In this document: in pieces, positions 1 to 64,000 of the stretch
How positions within the stretch are numbered: position 1 is the stretch's first letter
Layout: each line of letters begins with the position of its first letter
NCBI GenBank assembly: GCA_902702965.1
Contig: CACRXP010000626.1
Location: 111,358 to 175,357, forward strand
Length of the DNA: 64,000 bases
Direction: 5' to 3'
Source of the DNA: Spirometra erinaceieuropaei
Taxonomy: Eukaryota > Platyhelminthes > Cestoda > Diphyllobothriidea > Diphyllobothriidae
The notes under the pieces: model-generated
Database searches by the model: none
Seen by the model: the letters and a program-made list of their open reading frames with translations, nothing else
Told to the model about the DNA's origin: nothing
Program-made: the position numbers and the translations under genes

Positions 1-3000
1 GTGTCAGTCCCTGAGAATGTTCCCTAAGTGTTATATTTTGTGATTTCTCTTTGTGGTCGGGTTTAATTTGTTTAGTTCGTATTTTTATCCACAATGGTTA
101 CAACGTATTTATTTATCGAGGTAGATATTTTGGAAACTATTGTGCTTATTCGAGTTGCCCTGTCGGCAAGGACGTGGGCTTGTCACCTTCAGCATTAGTA
201 TCTCGAGATTGTCCATAATTGATCATTTTACTACTAGAAATAACCTCAATGTGTTCTTCTCAGATAACTCTTTTTCAATCATCAGAGATCTAGTGTACAG
301 ACCACAAGTTTGCGCTTTATTTTTGGGAAATACGGTTTGTTTTGACTTTTTCAGGCCTTTATTCTCTTGGAAAACTTGTCTGGAACATCATTCTCTTCAA
401 ATCTATCGATATAGTTGACAAATACATTCACGATTGGCAAAACGTTAGGTCGTTACATTTTGACTTGAGTCCCCCCAAAAAAATCTGTTATACGATTCAG
501 ATTGCTGCACTGGTATTAACCTTCCTTGTTCCCTACAATAGGCTGGGGTGATAAACGTTAAATATTCATTGGCTAATTATTGAAGCACAGCAAAAATAAA
601 TTCAACGATAAGTTAGCGCCGACCAATACGGTAGGCTTCATTTATAATCTTAAATTTTTAATTATTTGGAATTGCGCGTGAACTTACGTTTTCGTAAATT
701 AAGGTACGAATTTTAGTGCAAATAGGCTAGATTCCGCACTGTGGTCTTTGAACTTGAGTGAACAAGTGCTATCGCACTATTTAGTCTCAAAAAGCCCAGG
801 AAGGCTGACTTTATTTTCATGCTTCCTAGTTTCTTTGTGTCGCAAGTAATCAAAAAGCGAAACAAAATATTTTTGCCTATATTGCACAATTTGATTACTT
901 CAAAAAAATCATGGAGGTTTTTCTCAGTGTTTTAAAATCAGTCTACGAAACGTTAAACTTTTTAAAGATATCGTTAGTCAGTTTGACGAAAACGGCAACC
1001 CAATATGCAAATGCACTGTTGGCGTCATGCTATGCCTTTGTTGTTAACAGAAACTTCAAGAAACCGCCTCGTCCGTACAACTGAGTGTATATGGACCGCT
1101 GAGTCAATCTAATTTGAAACTAACGGGCCGCATGTCGTCAGTAGTGATGCACCAGAACTTACCACTTTGGAAAAATCGATACTGATTATCTTCGCTATCT
1201 TCCCATAGACTTGTTTTCCGTTACAGCTTGACAACTAGCAAACAACTCTGTGTTTAGCCGGTAACTGCTGTCGTTTTTAAAGGGCTTAGATAAGACAATG
1301 TTTCAGTAAAAACATTTTCGGGTATTATGTCATCATTCTTCTATAACTAACTGGTTCCCCTGTCAATTTAGATAGTTTCTGGTGTGTGGATGTAGTGGGT
1401 TTGTTGACTTAACGAAATTTCATAATAACCGGAAGTAACTTAGACTGTAAAACTAGAAATTTCGGGTCAATTTTATGTTTGAGGTAAATGCTCAAAGACG
1501 TTAACTCGAAGTCCAGCCTAACCTTAACTGACGTACTATTTTTGTAAAGGACACCAACATCAGTGATGTAGCTTGTTGTCTTGTGGAAAATGTCAGCATT
1601 TATGAAGACTCTTATTTTATTTGTGTGTGGTGTTGATTGTCCCTTGGAACACATTAAGGTCTCGGGAAGCCCCCACCCATACACCTAACGGCAGTACACG
1701 GCTCCTTATCATCTTATTCCTCTGGGCTCCCTGCAAAATCAATTCCACATCTTCCATTATTTTTTCTTTCTCATCCGCCATCTCCGAACCATCGGTCAAC
1801 GTCCTCGGCTTAAATGGAAGCATCCGAAGTATCATCTTAGGTACATTCAGGTAGAAGGGTACTATGGCGCATCATAATGATTTGTTTAACTGCTGTACGA
1901 TTGGAGAACCATGTGGAGTGGACGGAATAACCAGTGCGGTTAAAATTCAGCAATTACAAACAGAAATGCGGTCGCACACGTTTGTCCGGAAAGGGAAGGT
2001 TGGAGGTGTCTACTGGAAAATGACTCCAGCACTCGTGCAAAAATGCGCTAACACATACAGGCCCGTGCGGCGAAGGTCCCGGTTGCTACTATGTCCGTCT
2101 CATAGTCAGTTATTTTCCGCAAATGAGGTCCACTCCATCCAACATGATATCTACACGTTATATTTATGGATTTTCCACTTTCGCACGATAACAAACGTTT
2201 ACCCGACATGGTGTTTAGGATTACTTTTCACTGCGAGCCTGAAGGACCAAGAGTTCAAGCAAGTAAGCAATTTATCGCAGGTCGTTCAACCACAGACAAC
2301 GCACTGCACGATGATCGAATTGGGATCGCTATTCTGTCCACCTGACTCCTTACGTTCGCAGTGTCCAGACTGAGTTTGATCCTATGCCAGAATCTAGCTT
2401 TTCCAAACAGCCTAAATGGTTGGGTCCTCTTTCTAATGCTTAATCATCGAGCAAGCTATACGATCCCGCGGTCTATTTGGCGATGCCATATCTCTAAAAC
2501 TTTACAACTAGTATACGATATGTACATGTAAGTAACCGAGACCTCGGACCGACATTTCGCGGTTTTCTGTTTCGCTTCAACGGGGTCTAGAGGCAAAGTT
2601 CTGGTGTGCCGCTGAAGGCCCAGCAACCACCGCCACAGACTCCCTTTGTTTGTCCGTGTTTATTTGAGGTCTTCCCTTCCTGACAATTCTACTTAAACCT
2701 TTCATTTACTTACCGACAGACATTTTGCGGTCTTGGCTTTGCTTCGGTCTGTATCGACGATTTCTTTACCGATAACTCCACTCTGTCTAAACATGCGGAC
2801 TACTTCAACCGGCTATTTTTCAGGGAGCTGAAGATTTCATCTTGCGGAAATTCGCTCCTTGGCTTAAAAGTATCACGTCTAACGAAACAAACTCTCGACA
2901 GTGCTCAATAAGTTACATCTACCCCTAGCCAGCACTGGCTCTCGGCACTGATTTACCCCCAAGAAAATAAAATCTCCTAACTCCAGGCAGGCCCGAAATA

Positions 3001-3766
3001 CAACTATTGATGGGTGGTAATGTCGACAACTCCCTTGGCAAAAACCCGCTCTAACCAAAACCTTACTGCTGACTTAGGACTGAACAGAGGCAACAGTCTC
3101 CTGGAAAACCGATGCAATGGCACGCCGGTGGCGTAACACATGTGACATTTTGTCTGAGAAACTCAAACTGGTGGATACACGATACGACACCATTGGTAGT
3201 AGAATAAACCTAAACTTGGCCGACGGTATATTTCAGACGACGAGAATCTAACCGTTTCACTCACCACAACTCCTTCAATTCTGTCTCCGTCAAGCTCGAC
3301 CACTTTTTTCCCGGAAGGTCTCCCATTTGAATTTGAATCCTACAGCACCATCAGTTGTGTCGCAGGTCGCGGTCAGTCCGGTTTACGTTGCGCAAATGGT
3401 TGAATCCAAGGAAATGTCCAAGGCCTGGACCAAGTAGCAGTCCAGTTAACACCTCCCTCCGCTTAATTAATGTTCCGATACGTCAAATCCTTTTCAATCG
3501 CCTTCTCTTGTTCCTTTGTGCCAAAAGCTAAACATCGCAGAAATTTACGTCCACTTCAGAACACGCCCTGCCAAAATGTCAGATGTTGGTAAATTTTAAG
3601 ACATGCTCGAAAACCTGGTCTCCCCACACCTCTTTTTCCGTCCTGTTAAAATGTGAATGACTGCTCATCTCAGCGATCCGGTAATTGCTTTCCGTGCGTA
3701 TTGATCGGCCTTTCCCGTGAGTTTCTGGGAGGATTCCTGCCTGTAGGTGCATATATCCAGCTTATT

Positions 3767-3914
3767 GAGGGAAATCAGAGTGCTAAAGTGGATGATCTCG
3801 CTGTGACTCTAGCAGACTTGTCGGTCCCTAGTTCCCATGCGAGGGAAATCAGAGTGCTAAAGTGGATGATCTCGCTGTGACTCTAGCAGACTTGTCGGTC
3901 CCTAGTTCCCATGC
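3767..3914. repeat. perfect 74-bp tandem duplication
   Basis: The block at 3767-3840 is repeated base for base at 3841-3914; both begin GAGGGAAATCAGAG and end TTCCCATGC. No mismatch was seen, so it is either a very recent duplication or an assembly join artefact. Confidence 0.95.
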
Positions 3915-6281
3915 GTGAGAGATGGCAGTGTTGGTATCCTTAACGTCTTCTGGAATTTTTCTTCGTCCCCACGTCCCACAGAACGGCGAAGTTGGTTTGT
4001 CTAAAAATTTGAAGCGGATGTAGTTGCGGACTTCTGCCGACACTGAGCCGGATTACAGAGTTTTTCCGCTGTATATCGGCTGCACTGCCCTACTCGTCTC
4101 CTACAGGCACGAGATATGAACAGGGGCAGGATCGAGTTCAACTTTGGGAAATTCTATTGCCGGCTTCTTCATAGACTGAGGACGCGTCTGAGGTATTTGG
4201 CCCACTGCTCTCAGGTTTTCGATTTCGCTGAGAGCTGGGTGAATTTGTCTAAACTGAACTGCCCTTCAGATGCTATGGATTAACGTTTGTAGATTTTCTT
4301 GGTGGCTATGAAGAAGCCCTTCATTTTGTGAAGTTCTGTCCTTAAAACCCGGTTATTATTTTGCCTAGTCCGTAGCCTCATCTGCATTAGGCGTCGATAG
4401 CAATAAGATGCTGCCTTGCTGTCTATGCTAGTCTTGTTAAGCCTATCTTTGTGGAGAGTAAACGCTGAACTCGTGTGCCGTCCTCGAACAGGGTCGATGA
4501 GATTCGGTAATTGTGTAGTAGATGCCATTATGACACCTGTTTTACGTGTTCCCGACATTGTCGCCCTTCCGGATCTGCACATGTTTTATGCTGTCGTTAA
4601 TTCTGCAACCGGTAGCATTCTCTTTGTGCGGCTCCGCAGTATGACTCTGCACAATGAGTCTCATGTAATTTGTCTAAACTCGCCTTGCTCACTGTCTTCT
4701 TTTGCGAATTCCTGGCCTTTCTAAATATCCTTCAAAATAAAAACCTTTAGATGGGTGAAGCCCTGGATTAAAAGTAAACACACTCTTCAATTTCATGTCA
4801 TTAACAGGATTTTTTGGTTGCCACATGCATATGTTTTTTGATGCCACGTAGGGTCTTCCTCGTAAATCATCATTTGTAGCATGTTAAAGTAGGCCCTACA
4901 CCAGGGCTACTTACCTTCCTTTGGAGTGGTTTTCTAGAGGAAGCGCCCCTCTCGTGGACATGAAGAATGGTTGTAAGTTCCTCGGCTGAAGTTAGAATCT
5001 CACATCCACCCGGTCCACCTAGCTCAGCCTAATCTGCATTGCAGATGAGCAAATTGGAATTCGAGACCACGTGTGGATCGGCAGCAGGTGCTGAGATGTT
5101 ATTCAGTTAACGCGCCCGCTCAAGTGCTGCCCACTTCAACCTGGTTAAGAGACTGTCATAGGGTGGTCAAGGGCGCCTCTGAGGCACTGTATGTGGCTGT
5201 TTAAGTGGTTACCTGGGCGAGTTGACGTGACCGCAAATGCGATAGCCTCAATAGGAAGCCATCGCCGAATGAGTCACTTGACGGAGAAGACGCCCGACCG
5301 TGCCTCGCTTTGTCAACAAATTGATATCTGAAGTCTGAGTGAGTGCGTCACATGCTTGGTCCTTAGCTGTCATCTGAGTTTCGACCTGACAGAAACAAAT
5401 TACCGTATAGTCAACACAGTCTCATACACGTGCGCTGTTCAGTTGTTTCTTAAAAGGACTTAGATTTTTCGGCTAGGACTCTTTTCGTTGTTGAAGTTGT
5501 GCCCATGTGATATCTTCTGCATGGGGCGCGAAAAATTGAGGCTTCGAAAGCACTCTGTGGGAAAAGCACGATGAGCATCGGAGAAAGGAGATTACTACAC
5601 CAGGCTTTCGTAAATTTGCTTGAGCACGCCTCAAGTGTACAGCCTGACCAACCAATATTTCTGTCGTGGGGTACGGTGATCCTGATGGTAGTATGCGATA
5701 ACGAGGTCTGTCCGTGCAAATAAGCCTTTTTTCTAAAGATCTTCGGCAATTATGTTTCCCAACGCCTTTGTTTTTTGATTCAATGTTCTTTTCGTGTGCT
5801 TTGAAAACCGTTGTCCAGTCCAGCTCTCGATTTGACGAATCCTTCTCCACACAGCAAGCTCGGAAGCTGGGTTTTAGGCTTGATTGTGCTGATCGTTCAG
5901 CTTTTATTCCATCCCAGCACTTTAATCAAAGTCTAATGCGCACGGTTTCTCATAGCACACTATTTGTCTACGACTAATATGAACACGAGGGATAATGTAC
6001 TCATCTAGATGATGGACCCCAGTGTCTTATTCACAACAGGCTGACTCCATGAAGAACGCCATTAACTCGTCGATACGTATACGGGTATGTTCGCGGCTGC
6101 ACATTCACCAGACAAGTTGCCGCAGTGACGACCCACAGGAGGTGAAGTGTTAGCGCACCGGACTATGGCTACCGGAGAGTCGGCTAGACATGTTTCCCCT
6201 AACATGGTCGCAGTACCGACGAAGGAGTGGGGGTAAGACGTGGTTATGTAGCCCCACCTGATGGACACAATACTCTTGGTA

Positions 6282-6350
6282 TTGGCGTTAGAGTTAGAAG
6301 TTAAAGCCAGGGGCTAGAATTAGGGGTTAGGGTTTGGGGATAGGGTAAGT
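6282..6350 (+). repeat. degenerate telomere-like tract (TTAGGG-like)
   Basis: A run of GTTAG, GGGGTTAGGGTT and GGGATAGGG variants resembling decayed TTAGGG repeats. Similar tracts recur at about 11.2, 42.4, 49.1 and 58.9 kb. Confidence 0.5.
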
Positions 6351-6694
6351 ATTTCTGAACCACTCAAAGTACAACCGCGCATTCCCAATAGCTTTTCTTT
6401 TGCATACAACTACTTGACCTCGTCGCCTGTGCGTTTCCAGGCTCCATCTGTAAAAACCCCCATTACCACCGGTCCCGTATTACAGGTGGCTGAGGTTTGT
6501 CTACTTCCGGTAGGGCTATATACTCACATCTGACCGGAGCGGGAGCTGTTGTGGCCATTTCACACTTATTTGCTGTAAATAGTTGGCAATTTGTTCTACA
6601 TGACTCTGCCTACACTGACTTGGTTTGTTTCTTGCAAGTACACACCGGTGACCTGTTTGTCTGCAGACTTAAAAGAAAAATTGCTTCTTTTCAG

Positions 6695-63230
<56,536 letters not shown>

Positions 63231-63554
63231 GTATGTTTGCTCCTTCCAAAAGGCGCGCCTGTTTGATTTGTAGTAACAACAGTTACCAAAAGTTACCAAC
63301 AGTACCTTGATTATGTTTGGACGGATCTAACAAATGACACAGAGATAATGGTCAACTCGTGTTCCAACCAATACCGACTGTTACCTGATGGACAGTATTG
63401 ACATCACCCTTGGCTGATCAGTGGCTCCCTCATCAGTGCAGAGGGAGACCTATCATTTACCAGCATGTGTTTTAAAGGTGGACCGTAGTTTTGACCCGTC
63501 ACATGCTGTCCTTACTGAAAACGGGTCTACCCTTCAGCAAAGCTTGTAGCGGCT

Positions 63555-63900
63555 AAGTGGTGAGCGTATTCAGAGCCCTACAATCATTAAGCCAAATCCC
63601 GGGTTGTAGGAAAAGACAGAGGTCACCAGAATGAGGTGTGTATTACATACAGAACCCCAAATTGTCCTCTGAGGCACCAGTGGCCGCTGGCGAAGCCAGG
63701 GCTGGTGTTGACTGTATCCAGTCATGCGCGAGAGGCCGTGAGACAGTGGCAACTTCTTTTGTTGGCTCGTGGGACTAGCTCAACTGGTGTCCAATAAGTG
63801 CGTGTTGATTTGTCGAGGGGTGTTGTTCAAATGGCGCATAGGCAGCTGCGGGGGTGTAGGGGTGTCAGCGGTGGGTTCACGTGAAGGTCGTAGTGGTCGC
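63555..63900 (+). repeat. dispersed repeat family E, copy 2
   Basis: GCTGGCGAAGCCAGGGCTGG, TGTCCTCTGAGGCACCAGTG and GTTGACTGTATCCAGTCATG match 43215-43600 in the same sense. Confidence 0.8.
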
Positions 63901-64000
63901 TCACTTGCTTGCAGGTGAGACTACGCCCAGCGTCCACTTGCTGGCACTAAACTCTCACCTGTGGCTCCACGTAGCTGGGCTCTGCTCAGCGGCCACACCC

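Larger units (their letters stand above)
1..6694. other. upstream or 5' intron sequence without recognised exon
   Basis: No frame here matches the class V myosin N-terminus (SH3-like domain, or the start of the motor before AINPY), although the first visible exon needs an upstream exon ending in one base of a Gly codon. The sequence is AT-rich with scattered stops. It contains a 74-bp tandem duplication and a telomere-like tract, listed separately. The missing N-terminal exons either lie before the window or are too short or diverged to see by eye. Confidence 0.6.

Noticed and set aside
1864..2373. 169-codon open frame on the + strand
   Set aside because: No recognisable domain, no clear start context and no splice support; composition looks like non-coding DNA read by chance.

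Overview
The window is a 64-kb piece of a repeat-rich animal nuclear genome. It is crossed by one long, intron-rich gene on the + strand for a class V unconventional myosin heavy chain. Twenty-five exons are proposed between 6695 and 63230, about 4.0 kb of coding sequence or roughly 1,340 codons. The gene is incomplete at both ends: the N-terminal exons before the motor motif AINPY are not visible, and the cargo-binding (dilute/globular tail) domain runs past the 3' edge. Most joins are GT-AG and in phase. The loop-2 exon (E9) and two tail exons (E22, E23) are less certain.

The repeats point to a flatworm, most likely a diphyllobothriidean tapeworm (Spirometra, Schistocephalus or Dibothriocephalus type). 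This is an inference from remembered repeat families: Penelope-like elements with GIY-YIG endonuclease, a decayed endonuclease-RT LINE, CR1-like LINE tails, Ty3/gypsy gag and integrase pieces, and an Arg-tRNA-like SINE. Nothing bacterial was seen (no operons, CRISPR arrays or rRNA).

Layout: 1-6694, upstream or 5' intron sequence with a perfect 74-bp tandem duplication. 6695-20027, motor exons E1-E6; their introns hold a gypsy/Penelope mosaic (7.5-10.5 kb), fold-back repeats (12.5-13.6 kb), a decayed LINE (15.5-17.4 kb) and tandem hammerhead-ribozyme repeats (18.3-19.4 kb). 20028-33344, remaining motor exons E7-E11; introns hold a large inverted repeat (22-23 kb), another hammerhead repeat copy (24 kb) and Penelope fragments (28.4-31.2 kb). 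33345-37597, an assembly gap, a LINE, and the converter and lever-arm exons E12-E14. 37598-52670, coiled-coil exons E15-E22; introns hold a CR1-like LINE, telomere-like tracts, a head-to-head Penelope pair and SINEs. 52671-64000, tail exons E23-E25; introns hold a Penelope element with a hammerhead motif, GTT/GAT microsatellites, an LTR-like sequence and a tRNA-like sequence.

The most interesting non-coding signal is a dispersed repeat of about 344 nt per unit whose copies carry a type I hammerhead ribozyme. Two tandem, same-strand ribozymes bound one unit, the layout of metazoan retrozymes that give small circular RNAs. Independent minimal hammerhead motifs sit at Penelope-like ends. The myosin appears to have only two IQ motifs, against six in vertebrate myosin V.
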